Source: Candidatus Gastranaerophilales bacterium (GTDB taxonomy: Bacteria > Cyanobacteriota > Vampirovibrionia > Gastranaerophilales > Gastranaerophilaceae). From it: a stretch of 64,000 nucleotides of DNA. The translations under genes and the position numbers were made by a program. The stretch spans positions 59,177 through 123,176 of the forward strand of contig CALUWM010000001.1 of NCBI GenBank assembly GCA_944324485.1, read 5' to 3'. Below the pieces are notes generated by a model. That model saw only the letters and a list, made by a program, of their open reading frames with translations, was not told the origin of the DNA and made no database searches. Positions 1 through 9,241 of this stretch are shown here, in pieces. Within the stretch, counting starts at the first letter, position 1. The number at the start of each line of letters is the position of its first letter.

Positions 1-1716
1 TTTCAATAAGCCTAATTTTTCAATTCCGGCCATTGGATACTGAGTTGTTGTGGCTTTTTCTTTAGAAAGAGCAACTGGTATGATTTCATCCATAGGACGA
101 GGTGCTATTATAACACCGGCAGCATGTGTACCTACCTGATTTTTTAGCCCTTCCATATGCAGGGCCTCATCTACAAGACTTTGTACTTGCGAATTTTCAT
201 CACAAAGCTTCTTTAACTCCATCCCATCCAATAATGCTTCTTTTAATTTTGTTCCGGGAGCGCTCGGAACCATTCCCGCCCAACTATTTGCTTGAGAAAA
301 AGGTATATCATAAACTCTACATACAGCTTTAAGCGCAGCCTTGGCAGCCAAAGTACCAAATGTTATTATCTGACAAACGTGATCTTTTCCCCATCTGTCT
401 GATACATAGTCTATAACCTCGCCACGGCGGCGTTTGCAAAAGTCTATATCTATATCAGGCATTGAAATTCTTTCAGGATTCAAAAACCTTTCAAACAACA
501 AATTATGATATATAGGGTCAAGTTCTGTTATTCCAAGAGCATACGCTACAATTGAACCGGCAGCCGAACCTCTTCCAGGTCCAACTGGAATATGATGCTC
601 TTTTGCCCAATTAATAAAATCCCAAGTTAGCAAAAAATACGCCGGAAAACCCATTTTGAAAATTACACTTTTCTCATATTCATAACGTTCAATAATGGAT
701 TCACTAACAGGATCTCCATAGCGTTTTTTAAGTCCTTCACGACATAAATAATCAAAATATTCTTCTTCGCTATATCCATCGGGACAAGGAAATTTTGGCA
801 AATATTCTTTAGTCTTACCAAATTCCAATTTATCCATTTGAAAATCAACTTTATCAGCAATCTCTACGGTATTGTTAATGCACTCATTAAAATACTCTTC
901 ATCCATCCAAGAAAAAGCCTGTCTTAACTCGTCCACTGTTTTTACATAAAACTCATTAACAGAAAATTTAAATCTATCAGGATTGGACTTTGATGATTTG
1001 GTTTGTTCACACAATAAAGTATCATGCCAAGAAGCATCTTGTGCTTTTAAATAATGGGAATCGTTTGTTATAACAGTCTTTATACCAAGTTCTTTAGCTA
1101 CTTCCATTAAAAAAGGATTTGATTCTTTTTGCTCCTTTAGTCCGTGATCTTGCAATTCAATATAGTAATCCTCACCAAAAAGCTCTTTATAATATTTGGC
1201 TCTTTTTATTGCTTCTTCTTTATTTCCGTCTAAAAAGAACTTTGCAACCTCACCTTGAATACATGCAGATAAACAAATTAAATCATCTTTATATTTTTCT
1301 AAAATCTCATGATTAATACGTGGTTTATAATAGTATCCTTGAGTTGTAGCAATTGAATCTAATTTACATAAATTATGGTACCCGTTTTGGTTTTTTGCAA
1401 GCAAAACAAGGTGATACATGGTCTTTTTAGACCTGTCTTCTAATACATCCCCATCGCATATATAAAACTCGCAACCTAAAATCGGTTTTATGGCTTCTAT
1501 TTTCTTTTTAAATTCTTGTTCACTTTCATCTAGCATGTGGGATAGCATTTCATTTTTTGCAATGAACATATCCGCACAACCATACATAACCCCATGGTCA
1601 GTTATTGCGATGGCAGGCATATCATTTTGTGCCGCATATTTATAAAAATCAGGGATTCTTATGGCACCATCCAGCAAAGAGTACTCTGTGTGTATATGCA
1701 AAGGAACATACTTCAT
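1..1716 (-). CDS. dnaE: DNA polymerase III subunit alpha, 5' part
   Basis: This is the replicative polymerase catalytic subunit, seen here as its first 572 residues; the gene runs off the left edge. The start MKYVPLHIHTEYSLLDGAI is the classic PHP domain (about residues 1-200), with ITDHGVMYG as the next PHP motif. GPGRGSAAGS (about 386-395) and PDIDIDF (420-426) are the conserved polymerase motifs, the latter carrying two of the catalytic aspartates (D421, D423). The third aspartate and the C-terminal domains lie outside the window. It is transcribed leftward and alone at its 5' end. No Shine-Dalgarno is visible; an extended -10 (TGT-TAAAAT) ends 6 nt before the ATG, so the mRNA is probably leaderless. 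Identification is secure. Confidence 0.96.
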   Translation of the reverse strand, partial: MKYVPLHIHTEYSLLDGAIRIPDFYKYAAQNDMPAIAITDHGVMYGCADMFIAKNEMLSHMLDESEQEFKKKIEAIKPILGCEFYICDGDVLEDRSKKTMYHLVLLAKNQNGYHNLCKLDSIATTQGYYYKPRINHEILEKYKDDLICLSACIQGEVAKFFLDGNKEEAIKRAKYYKELFGEDYYIELQDHGLKEQKESNPFLMEVAKELGIKTVITNDSHYLKAQDASWHDTLLCEQTKSSKSNPDRFKFSVNEFYVKTVDELRQAFSWMDEEYFNECINNTVEIADKVDFQMDKLEFGKTKEYLPKFPCPDGYSEEEYFDYLCREGLKKRYGDPVSESIIERYEYEKSVIFKMGFPAYFLLTWDFINWAKEHHIPVGPGRGSAAGSIVAYALGITELDPIYHNLLFERFLNPERISMPDIDIDFCKRRRGEVIDYVSDRWGKDHVCQIITFGTLAAKAALKAVCRVYDIPFSQANSWAGMVPSAPGTKLKEALLDGMELKKLCDENSQVQSLVDEALHMEGLKNQVGTHAAGVIIAPRPMDEIIPVALSKEKATTTQYPMAGIEKLGLLK

Positions 1717-1722
1717 ACTAAA

Positions 1723-1731
1723 ATTTTAACA
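1723..1731 (-). promoter_or_regulatory. Extended -10 promoter of dnaE, leaderless type
   Basis: On the minus strand the bases read TGT-TAAAAT-TTTAGT-ATG. The hexamer occupies 1728 to 1723 and leaves 6 nt to the dnaE start codon. No -35-like hexamer is seen 17 nt upstream. The start site predicted from spacing falls at the A of the ATG. This is inferred from sequence only. Confidence 0.5.
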
Positions 1732-1753
1732 TAGACAAAAAGCATGGCAGAAA

Positions 1754-2326
1754 TTACTCAATTCTTTTTAATAAAGCTTTTACATCATCAGTTATTATCA
1801 TTTTTGGGTATTGATTTATAAATTCGTCAAATATTGCTTTTGCTGCTCCTTTTTTGCCTGTTTTGTAGTATATCAAACCGGCCACTATTCTGTTGTACGG
1901 ATTAATTTTATCTTGCAGTGATTTTTTTAGTTCTTTTTCATGAGTATTTGTTTTTATACAAGCATCTGTATAAGCCTCATAGTATGTCATATTTATACAG
2001 TCTTTTTTAATTGCTCCTTCAAAAGCATTTTTTGCAAGATTATACCTTTTTAATTGCATAAAACATCTTCCGATATTATACAAATATACTGCACCCTCAG
2101 CAGAATTTTGCGTTAAACTATATGCAATTTCATACTCTTTAAGCGCACCTATATAATGTTTCTCATCAAAATATATATTACCCATATTAGAATGCAATCT
2201 TGCATTTTTAACCGCATCGATTTTTTGCCATTCATAACCATCCAACCCCCTATTTGAACTCATAGAATAAGAGGGTAAAAACAAACAAAAATACAAAATA
2301 ATTAATATTTTATAATTCAATTTCAT
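1754..2326 (-). CDS. Exported TPR-repeat protein
   Basis: This is a 190-residue protein with a hydrophobic N-terminal segment (about residues 5-22) that looks like a signal peptide. Tetratricopeptide-like helices follow: residues such as GNIYFDEKHYIGALKEYEIA and YNIGRCFMQLKRYNLAKNAF have the TPR spacing of small and aromatic residues. TPRs mediate protein binding, so a partner in the envelope is likely but unknown. I chose the ATG at 2326; a TTG five codons earlier (2341) is also in frame but would weaken the signal peptide. It overlaps the end of the upstream MBL-fold gene by 17 nt, suggesting translational coupling. No specific function can be assigned. Confidence 0.7.
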   Translation of the reverse strand: MKLNYKILIILYFCLFLPSYSMSSNRGLDGYEWQKIDAVKNARLHSNMGNIYFDEKHYIGALKEYEIAYSLTQNSAEGAVYLYNIGRCFMQLKRYNLAKNAFEGAIKKDCINMTYYEAYTDACIKTNTHEKELKKSLQDKINPYNRIVAGLIYYKTGKKGAAKAIFDEFINQYPKMIITDDVKALLKRIE

Positions 2327-3239
2327 AATTTTCTTTTGCAAAATATATGTTTTCTTCTATATTTGCAAATTCTTTTTCTAGCATCGAAAGTCTTTCATCA
2401 TCATATTCAGGGTCATAATGAAAGAAAAACAATTTTTTCGATTTCGAAAGTTTATAATTTTCTATTGCCATTTCAAAAGTCGAATGTCCAAATCCTTGTT
2501 TGGGTTGAATTGGATTAATGTAATCCTGATAAGTATATTGAGCATCATGAATTAAACAATCTGCATTATACGCAAACTGGATAAATTTTTTATCAGCACC
2601 AATATAACTTTCTTTATCTGTTGCATAAACAAGCGCTTTTGATTTATATTTTATCTTAAAACACAAACAACCATATTTAGGATGAGCCTGAGTTTTATAT
2701 GCAGTGATTACTATATCGTCATTTTCTAATTTTATATCATTCAATTCTAAATTATCATACTTTTTTGTTTTGCCATCTTGAGAAATTACAATTACGTCAT
2801 TTTCAGACAAATTGCTAATTGTAAAATTACTTCTTATTTCCTCTAAACCTAGCGGAAAAACTCTATCAAATAAAATTCCTTTTAGTGTATCTTTTAAATT
2901 TTCTTCGTTTGCATTCAAACCAAAAAGATTAATAGTGGAACTAGTTTCAAATAAGGGCTTATAAAACTGTAAACCTTGTATGTGGTCTTGGTGAATATGA
3001 CTTAATAAAATCGTTGCGTGGTGTGGAATTTTTTTTTCTTGTATTATTGCATCTTTAATTGCATCCAACCCTACATCAATTATGCCTGTTCCGCTATCTA
3101 ATATTATAAGCTGTTTTCCACACTTCACTTCTACACAAGAGGTATTTCCGCCAAATTTTAAAAAATTACTCTTTGGACTAGGGTAAGAACCTCTTGTACC
3201 TCTAAATTTTACTAAAAATTTATCATTTACTTCTTTCAT
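2310..3239 (-). CDS. MBL-fold metallo-hydrolase
   Basis: This is a 309-residue metallo-beta-lactamase-fold hydrolase. The N-terminal pattern FRGTRGSYPSP...FGGNTSCVEV resembles MBL enzymes related to RNase Z, PhnP and class II-type cyclic-nucleotide phosphodiesterases. The metal motif HIHQDH is at 81-86. A later YATDKES and the C-terminal FFFHYDPEYDDERL supply the remaining conserved Asp and His. The substrate cannot be read from sequence; a phosphodiester is plausible. The ATG at 3239 is preferred over an in-frame TTG at 3263, because it lies 7 nt after the stop of the upstream phosphoesterase gene and has AAAGAGAA before it. It belongs to the overlapping minus-strand chain that starts at the glucanotransferase. 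Confidence 0.82.
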   Translation of the reverse strand: MKEVNDKFLVKFRGTRGSYPSPKSNFLKFGGNTSCVEVKCGKQLIILDSGTGIIDVGLDAIKDAIIQEKKIPHHATILLSHIHQDHIQGLQFYKPLFETSSTINLFGLNANEENLKDTLKGILFDRVFPLGLEEIRSNFTISNLSENDVIVISQDGKTKKYDNLELNDIKLENDDIVITAYKTQAHPKYGCLCFKIKYKSKALVYATDKESYIGADKKFIQFAYNADCLIHDAQYTYQDYINPIQPKQGFGHSTFEMAIENYKLSKSKKLFFFHYDPEYDDERLSMLEKEFANIEENIYFAKENYEIEL

Positions 3240-3246
3240 GGCAATA

Positions 3247-4383
3247 TTAATTCTCTTTTTCAATAACTTCTGATTCTTTTTGCTTAATTTTTTTTACTTT
3301 TCTCTCTTTTTTTATTTTTTGTTTTTTCTGCTTAAGTTCTTTATGCTCCATCAACTTTTTAATCTCTCTTTTTTTTGTTTTTGCAGTTTTTGAAGCATCT
3401 TTTATCTTATTTCTTTTGTATCTAACTGATTTATGTTGTTTTTTCTTTAAAACAAAGCTTGTTTCTCTATCTTTTTCATATCCTGCTAAAGTAGCATAAG
3501 AAATAACACTTTGTCTGTTTTTTTCTTTAATATCTTCTAACTTTGTTGAAATAAATTCAAAATTAAACGAAACTCTATCTTTATAATTAACAATTTTTAT
3601 ATGACGAAACGCCATCGGATACGTAACTAAAGAAGGAGTTGAAACAAAAACCAAATTTCCTATTTTTCTTATTTTTGCAGCATGATAATGCCCTGACACT
3701 ACAACAATCGGATTCTTATATTTAATTAAAATCTCATTAAATTCATTTGCATTCAAAAGTGCATGTTCTTGAGCTACAAAAGGTTGCACCGAAGGAAAAT
3801 GAATTGCAATTAAAATAATTTTATCCTGATTTTGAGATAGCTCATTATCTAAAAACTGTAATTGTTCTTGAGATAATTCACCATTAGATGTATTTCTATC
3901 ATTTATTGTAGCGTCTAAAACAATTATCCGATAATCTGTTTTTGGGCTAAAAGCATAAAATGTATCTGAAAAAGTATAATTAGGATTGCATTTTCTAACT
4001 ATATCCAATACCTCATCACGACTTAACCCGCCATAGGATAAATCATGATTTCCAAAGGCATTCAAAGTAGGATAGTGCAATTTTGTTAAAAGAGTATAAT
4101 ACTCTCTATAATTATCAACAGTTGCACTATCTACCATGTCTCCTGTGAATAAAACAAAATCAAGACCTTTTATAGCATTTATCTGCTCAATTGCATCTTT
4201 TAGTAAAACTTTAGATGAGCCAAGTGCCTTATATGAAGTATCTTCTCTATCTACTGAAATATGGGTGTCTGAGATTTGAACAAAATCCAGAGTCATATTT
4301 CTAAAAGAAAATGCCCAAGCACCAAACGATGCTGTTAAAAACAGACAAATAACTATTATTATTTTAAATAATTTATTTTTCAT
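3247..4383 (-). CDS. Calcineurin-like metallophosphoesterase, membrane-anchored or secreted
   Basis: This 378-residue phosphoesterase has an N-terminal hydrophobic segment (about 6-25), so the catalytic domain is probably outside the cytoplasm. The dimetal motifs are in order: DTHIS (D39, H41), GDMVDS (D82), GNHD (111-114), H195 in IAIHFPS and GHYH (231-234). After the domain, from about residue 310 to the end, comes a very basic Lys-rich tail containing repeated KK, KIKK and KQK stretches, which is unusual for the family and could bind a polyanion such as wall polymer, lipid head groups or nucleic acid. Its start overlaps the glucanotransferase stop by 11 nt. The substrate is unknown. Confidence 0.83.
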   Translation of the reverse strand: MKNKLFKIIIVICLFLTASFGAWAFSFRNMTLDFVQISDTHISVDREDTSYKALGSSKVLLKDAIEQINAIKGLDFVLFTGDMVDSATVDNYREYYTLLTKLHYPTLNAFGNHDLSYGGLSRDEVLDIVRKCNPNYTFSDTFYAFSPKTDYRIIVLDATINDRNTSNGELSQEQLQFLDNELSQNQDKIILIAIHFPSVQPFVAQEHALLNANEFNEILIKYKNPIVVVSGHYHAAKIRKIGNLVFVSTPSLVTYPMAFRHIKIVNYKDRVSFNFEFISTKLEDIKEKNRQSVISYATLAGYEKDRETSFVLKKKQHKSVRYKRNKIKDASKTAKTKKREIKKLMEHKELKQKKQKIKKERKVKKIKQKESEVIEKEN

Positions 4384-6289
4384 TTACCAATTGTTCTAGT
4401 TTATCTAACAATTCTTGATGGTTTTTATAGAATTCCCATCCTCTAGCTTTCATAGCATAAATCATAACTAAAGGCAAGTTTAAAGCTTCATCACTTCTTA
4501 ATTTTTCTTTGTATAGTCTTTCAAAATCAGAAGGCAATCTCAAAGTCCAGTTAGGATCACCGGAAGTTCCGGGAGTATTATACACTTCGTTTATTCCAAA
4601 GAAATCCGTAAAGAAAATTTGAACATTTTGGGCACTTGAAGCAAAACATTCAACAAGTTTCATAAAAGCAAAGAATTTTTCATCTGTGTACATTCTATGC
4701 CACATTTCATCTTTATTTCCAAATTCAGCACATAAATCTTCAATTAAATTCTTTATATAAGGATTTGCTTCTTCTGTATTAACGAGCTTTGAAGCCCACA
4801 TTCTAATAGGTTCATTATCATGAGTTCCAACCATAACCCAAGAATTTGGAGTTATATTCTTGCACCTATAAGGATGATTTTCTTCTTGAGCTACAACAAA
4901 CTGAACCAACTTCATTCCTTGAAGCCCGTATTTTTTCATTACTTTAACAACAGGGAAAGTTAGAGTTCCTAAATCTTCAGCTATGATTGAATCTTTATCT
5001 AATCCGGCATCCTTTGCTGATGCTATAACAATCTTTTCAATCATCCTGCCGTATAAAGTAACTTGTTCATCATCTAAATTGTCAATCCATCTTTCATCAT
5101 CAGGGGTTGCAAATTTTCCTTCAATAGGAGTCTTATTTATATTTTCTTCTCGAGCAATCGAATACTTTTTAAGCTCCGGATGCGTAGGAGAAGAATACAA
5201 CCTGCCAGCACCTTCTTCTACCTTTGGAAGACAACCCTTTTTATATACCCAAGGGTCAATCAAACCAACAGTATGGTCGATTCTAACTCCGCCGGGATTT
5301 TCTTTAAACATTTTTGTATATAGTTTTTTAAGCAAAACCCCAGCTTCACCAAGAGATCCATCTTTATTGAACAATTTTTCAGGATTTACAACGCTAAAAC
5401 CCCAAGCCTGTCCATCTTTTGAAAAATAATCAGGAGGACAACCCAAACACCATCCATCCATAAATAATGATTGATATGCCCAATTGTCTCTGTCTGAAAA
5501 TGCAACTTGTCTATCTGCAATCAGCTTAAGACCTAATTTTTTAGTATAATCAAGGGTTTCTTCGCTTTGTTTTTGAACTATAAATTGTTCAAGCTTGTAT
5601 TTTTCAATAGTATCAAAATATTTCTTTTGAATTTCTTTTATTCTTTTTTCTGCCTGTTTTTTATCGGCTTTTCCATATAAAGTCTTATCTAAATCGCTTT
5701 TCCACTGGGGCCAATAATCAGAATTGTTTTCTATCGATAATGCTTCATACAATGAATCTTTATCTAACCAAAAAGCATTTTCTTCTTTAAAAGTTTCAAA
5801 TTCTTTTTTTAATTCCTTAGAAGCATTCTTTTTAAAATTCTTATAAAATTCATTGGCACACAACTCCATGCTCTCAATTGCATAAACATATGCAGCTTTA
5901 TTTGAATTCTTATTTGGATTCATTTCAATAATTTTATCTAAAGTTTTTTGTGATAATATTTTGCCCCATTTATCCGTTTTCAATTCTTTTAAATTGATAA
6001 AAAGAGGATTCTTTGAAAACACTGTTCCAGTGTATGGAGAAGAATCAGAAAGTTTAGTTTTTCCACAAGGACCTAACTGAACAGCACTAAAAATACCTTT
6101 CAAATAATCAAATAAAGATTTTGCACAAGTGGAATTGTATGTACCAAAACCTATATCCTCATTATTCTTTGAAGGAAAACTGACACCCTGCAAAATAAGT
6201 GCTAAATTTTTCTTACCTAAAACTTCCAGAGCTTCTTTTATTACTGCCTTATATTCCTTTGTAAACAGTTTTGATTCTTGTAACAACAT
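4373..6289 (-). CDS. malQ: 4-alpha-glucanotransferase (amylomaltase, GH77)
   Basis: This enzyme transfers alpha-1,4-glucan segments between maltodextrins in glycogen or starch metabolism. The GH77 motifs are present: RIDH with the nucleophile D338, AEDLG with the acid/base E438, and GTHDNEP with D491. The protein has 638 residues against about 500-530 for many bacterial MalQ proteins. The extra length lies between the N-terminal part and the DRDNWAYQ region and is Lys/Glu-rich. The start at 6289 has a strong ribosome site (AGGAGAGG). It heads the tightly overlapping chain that continues into the phosphoesterase, MBL and TPR genes, although no functional link among these is obvious. Confidence 0.92.
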   Translation of the reverse strand: MLLQESKLFTKEYKAVIKEALEVLGKKNLALILQGVSFPSKNNEDIGFGTYNSTCAKSLFDYLKGIFSAVQLGPCGKTKLSDSSPYTGTVFSKNPLFINLKELKTDKWGKILSQKTLDKIIEMNPNKNSNKAAYVYAIESMELCANEFYKNFKKNASKELKKEFETFKEENAFWLDKDSLYEALSIENNSDYWPQWKSDLDKTLYGKADKKQAEKRIKEIQKKYFDTIEKYKLEQFIVQKQSEETLDYTKKLGLKLIADRQVAFSDRDNWAYQSLFMDGWCLGCPPDYFSKDGQAWGFSVVNPEKLFNKDGSLGEAGVLLKKLYTKMFKENPGGVRIDHTVGLIDPWVYKKGCLPKVEEGAGRLYSSPTHPELKKYSIAREENINKTPIEGKFATPDDERWIDNLDDEQVTLYGRMIEKIVIASAKDAGLDKDSIIAEDLGTLTFPVVKVMKKYGLQGMKLVQFVVAQEENHPYRCKNITPNSWVMVGTHDNEPIRMWASKLVNTEEANPYIKNLIEDLCAEFGNKDEMWHRMYTDEKFFAFMKLVECFASSAQNVQIFFTDFFGINEVYNTPGTSGDPNWTLRLPSDFERLYKEKLRSDEALNLPLVMIYAMKARGWEFYKNHQELLDKLEQLVNEK

Positions 6290-6312
6290 TTTATATTTTC
6301 CTCTCCTTAAAC

Positions 6313-6984
6313 TTAAAAATTATAGTTATTAAGCCCTCGTTTTTGTAAATATTCACGCACATGATTTAAAGACGCCTGAACTATTCTTGTAATTCGAGAA
6401 CTGGAAAGCCCCACCATAGCAGCTATTTGCTTGACTTGCATATTGCGATAAAATCTATATTCAACAATGGTTCTATCCTTTTGAGGCAATTTTGAAATTG
6501 CTTCTTTAATTAACTTGCTTAATTCAGATATTTCAGCTTTTTCATCTGGTGTTGCTGAAGTATCTTTTATAAAATCAAATGGTGATTCATTATCAGAACT
6601 TGCGGCCATAATTGAATCTATGGATAAAATCGTCTCATAAACTGCTTCTCTAATTTTAGAAGGAGAAACATCAAGCGTAGATTGATTATCAGAATATTCT
6701 TCCGTAGTTTCTTCGTCACCGTCTTCTTTTTTGTGTTTTAAAGTATACCATTTATAACGATTTCTAAGTTCGTTCCTAATTGCCCAACGAACGGCCGTTG
6801 CAATATATGAAGAATTATAATTTTGCAACTGTTCTTCTGTTTTGTTTTTAAATAAAGCTTGAAGTGCAATAATACCAATTGAAACCAATTCATCGCAATC
6901 CAACATATGACTTGGAATTCTTTTGTATTCTACCCTAGCGACTTTTTGTATTATATCAATATAGTCTTTTAATTTAGCTTGCAA
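6313..6984 (-). CDS. Sigma-70 family RNA polymerase sigma factor, FliA/WhiG-like
   Basis: This is a 223-residue alternative sigma factor. Region 2 is seen in DCDELVSIGIIALQALF and ATAVRWAIRNELRNR. Region 4 lies at about 155-215, with LPQKDRTIVEYRFYRN followed by the helix-turn-helix QIAAMVGLSSSRITRIVQ. The overall length and region spacing resemble FliA/SigD-type factors, which would fit the flagellar hook operon at 32-38 kb; this link is inference. The start is TTG: an in-frame TAG stands two codons before it, and the next ATG (codon 24) would cut into region 2. An acidic linker with Glu/Asp runs occupies about 85-105. No convincing Shine-Dalgarno is visible. Confidence 0.82.
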   Translation of the reverse strand: MQAKLKDYIDIIQKVARVEYKRIPSHMLDCDELVSIGIIALQALFKNKTEEQLQNYNSSYIATAVRWAIRNELRNRYKWYTLKHKKEDGDEETTEEYSDNQSTLDVSPSKIREAVYETILSIDSIMAASSDNESPFDFIKDTSATPDEKAEISELSKLIKEAISKLPQKDRTIVEYRFYRNMQVKQIAAMVGLSSSRITRIVQASLNHVREYLQKRGLNNYNF

Positions 6985-7058
6985 CTTTTGCTACCGTGTA
7001 TACTATTTCTATAATTAAATTTTACTATCATAAATTAAATAATGCAAATCGATTAATT

Positions 7059-8468
7059 TTATTTAATCATTTCATTTTTATAAGCTTTATGAGACATATA
7101 AGAAAGAATCGCACAAACTATACCAAAAATAATTGCCCAACATATTGCACTATGATAACCACAAATAAAAGCTTCTTTCTTATCTAAGCCGTTAGTCAAT
7201 GCTATTTTTTGAGCATAATCAAAAATACTTATCGAAATAGATATTCCAAGAAGCATGCCCACATTTCTAAACATAGCCAAAATTCCAGATGCAATACCCA
7301 TCTTTCCCATCGGAGCAACAGATACTATTAAAGCGTTAACACTTGGTTGATAACAACCCGAACCTGCACCTATTAAAGCTTGTCCGATTATAATATTCCA
7401 ATAAGTCAAATTTTCTCCAATTGTTGTAAAAACAATATAACCTAATACTATTAAAACGGTCCCCGTTGTCATCAAAATAGAACTGTGAAGCTTTTTAGTT
7501 AATTTTCCATTTAATAGCGCAAGCAGCATAAACATAATTGAAAAAGGTAAAATTAAAACAGCTGTCATAACAGGGCTTTGGTTTAATACCTCCTGAGTAT
7601 AAAACGGAAACAAAAGTGCGTTTGTAAAAAGCGCAAAATAAGCAACTAAAAGTGCAAAATTTCCGTATGTAAAGACTTTTGACTTAAAAAGTTCAAAATT
7701 AACAACAGGATATGCAATCTTTTTTTCCTGAAAATAAAATATAATTGAAAAAACTATAAATAACACAGAAAAAATGATTATTCTATTTGATGTCCATCCC
7801 CAGTCATGGCCTTTTGAAATTACCATAAGCATGGATAAAATAGCAACAAGCATATAAATCATTCCAAAATAATCAAATTTAAATTCTGACTTATGGACAA
7901 TTTCCGGTATATATTTTTTTGAATAATAAGCTCCGACAAGTCCTATTAAAATACTTGGAATAAATATAGAACGCCAAGTAAAATAATGCATTAAAAATCC
8001 ACCAAAAATTGGTCCTGACATGCCGGCCAACGCCATAAGAGCAGTCGAAAAACCAAGAGCTTTTGCTCTTTGGTTACCTTTAAAAATTGATGATATTATT
8101 GCATAATTATTAGACAAAAGTATACTTGCACCCGTAGCTTGAACAACACGAGACAAAATAAGAGAAACCAAATTAAAAGAAAAGGTATTCAAAAATGCAC
8201 CCAAAGCAAAAATCAAATAACCTAAAGCATAAAGATTGCTTCTTGAAACTAAATCATTTAATTTTCCAAACAAAGTCAAAAAAGTAGATAAAATCAATAT
8301 ATAAATAGTTACAGCCCATTGAGCAGCATTAATTGAAATATTAAAATCCTCTGCTATTTCATACAATGCAACATTAACTGTATTTGAATCCATCATAGCA
8401 AGAAAACCGCCAATGGCACTTACAGTAAATATAATCCACTTTAATTTTGTTGTTTCTTGACTAAACAT
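7059..8468 (-). CDS. MFS transporter, DHA2-like drug exporter
   Basis: This 469-residue integral membrane protein has the 14-segment layout of the DHA2 (EmrB/QacA) branch. MDSNTVNVALYEIAEDF at the first helix matches the family's motif with Asp in helix 1, and the conserved loop with GKLNDLVSRSNLY follows helix 2. Such proteins export drugs or metabolites in exchange for protons. No HlyD partner is adjacent, unlike the second DHA2 protein at 18.4 kb, so it probably acts in the inner membrane alone. The start at 8468 has GGAAA just upstream. The substrate is not predictable. Confidence 0.85.
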   Translation of the reverse strand: MFSQETTKLKWIIFTVSAIGGFLAMMDSNTVNVALYEIAEDFNISINAAQWAVTIYILILSTFLTLFGKLNDLVSRSNLYALGYLIFALGAFLNTFSFNLVSLILSRVVQATGASILLSNNYAIISSIFKGNQRAKALGFSTALMALAGMSGPIFGGFLMHYFTWRSIFIPSILIGLVGAYYSKKYIPEIVHKSEFKFDYFGMIYMLVAILSMLMVISKGHDWGWTSNRIIIFSVLFIVFSIIFYFQEKKIAYPVVNFELFKSKVFTYGNFALLVAYFALFTNALLFPFYTQEVLNQSPVMTAVLILPFSIMFMLLALLNGKLTKKLHSSILMTTGTVLIVLGYIVFTTIGENLTYWNIIIGQALIGAGSGCYQPSVNALIVSVAPMGKMGIASGILAMFRNVGMLLGISISISIFDYAQKIALTNGLDKKEAFICGYHSAICWAIIFGIVCAILSYMSHKAYKNEMIK

Positions 8469-8515
8469 TTTCCAATCTTATTATTAATGCTTTCCGAATT
8501 AAAATATTAGCACCT

Positions 8516-9205
8516 TTATTTTTTAGAAGCAATAACAAACAAATTCTTCCCGCAAAAGAAAGAAAAAAACATATCAAAAAACCTGCTCAAATAAAATATC
8601 TTATCATACAACTCTATTTGTAACCTGTTTATATTGCCGTTATTATTTTTAATATAATCTTTAAAAATATAAATTAATGTAGCAAAAATACCCAAAAAAT
8701 CACAGTACTCTATTTTGTCTACACTAAAACCTGAAAGCTCAAGCTTATTTATAATCATTTTTTTATCATATCGTCTATAATGCCCTGTTTTTTTATCCAT
8801 AGAAGAATAAAGCCAATTAAAAGCGGGTAAGTATAAAAAAATTTTACCGTTATTTTTAAGTTTAGAATTTATTTTTTTTAAAATTTCAACATCTTCATAT
8901 ATATGTTCTAAAGTATTTAGAGAATATATAAAATCAAATTCTTCTTTTATTTCATCTAAATCACTAAAAACTACAAAATCTTTGTTGTTATTTAAATAAT
9001 TTATATCACTGTCAACACCAACAATTTTAATTTCAGGAACTTTATCTGTTATTAAATTTATAAAAAAACCATCCGAACAACCAAAATCAATAACTTTCTT
9101 ATAGGAATATTTTTTTATTACTTCCAAAATCAAATTTACGATAAAGTTATTGTAATTTCTCGCAAATTTCATTATTTCAAGATTATCTTTAGCTTGATAT
9201 TCCAT
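8516..9205 (-). CDS. Class I SAM-dependent methyltransferase
   Basis: This 229-residue protein has the SAM-binding motif I VIDFGCSDGFF (38-48), an acidic VDSD loop and SLNTLEHI as motif IV-like residues. The family (Methyltransf_11/23-like) acts on small molecules, lipids or sugars. It is divergent from a glycosyltransferase and a polytopic membrane protein, so modification of a lipid-linked or surface glycan is a reasonable guess. It has no Shine-Dalgarno; a perfect TATAAT ends 6 nt before the ATG, on only 36 bp of intergenic DNA shared with the divergent gene. Confidence 0.8.
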   Translation of the reverse strand: MEYQAKDNLEIMKFARNYNNFIVNLILEVIKKYSYKKVIDFGCSDGFFINLITDKVPEIKIVGVDSDINYLNNNKDFVVFSDLDEIKEEFDFIYSLNTLEHIYEDVEILKKINSKLKNNGKIFLYLPAFNWLYSSMDKKTGHYRRYDKKMIINKLELSGFSVDKIEYCDFLGIFATLIYIFKDYIKNNNGNINRLQIELYDKIFYLSRFFDMFFSFFCGKNLFVIASKK

Positions 9206-9211
9206 ATTTTA

Positions 9212-9217
9212 ATTATA
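9212..9217 (-). promoter_or_regulatory. -10 element of methyltransferase gene, leaderless type
   Basis: On the minus strand TATAAT (9217 to 9212) is followed by 6 nt (TAAAAT) and the ATG at 9205. There is no room for a ribosome site. The corresponding -35 position falls on the divergent gene's own -10, so the two promoters overlap physically. Confidence 0.5.
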
Positions 9218-9226
9218 AGTTGACTG

Positions 9227-9235
9227 TGTTATAAT
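9227..9235 (+). promoter_or_regulatory. Extended -10 of glycosyltransferase gene, leaderless type
   Basis: TGT-TATAAT is a perfect extended -10. Six bases separate it from the ATG at 9242. No -35-like hexamer is seen at the expected distance (9207-9212 reads TTTTAA, which overlaps the -10 of the opposite promoter). Confidence 0.55.
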
Positions 9236-9241
9236 TTGCAA

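Noticed and set aside
4983..5429. 148-codon frame opposite malQ
   Set aside because: It covers the catalytic part of the glucanotransferase on the other strand and encodes low-complexity Ser/Phe/Pro sequence. A shadow frame.
9220..9235. TTGACT followed by TATAAT upstream of the GT2 gene
   Set aside because: Only 4 bp separate the two hexamers, so they cannot be a -35/-10 pair. The extended TGT before TATAAT explains the promoter better.
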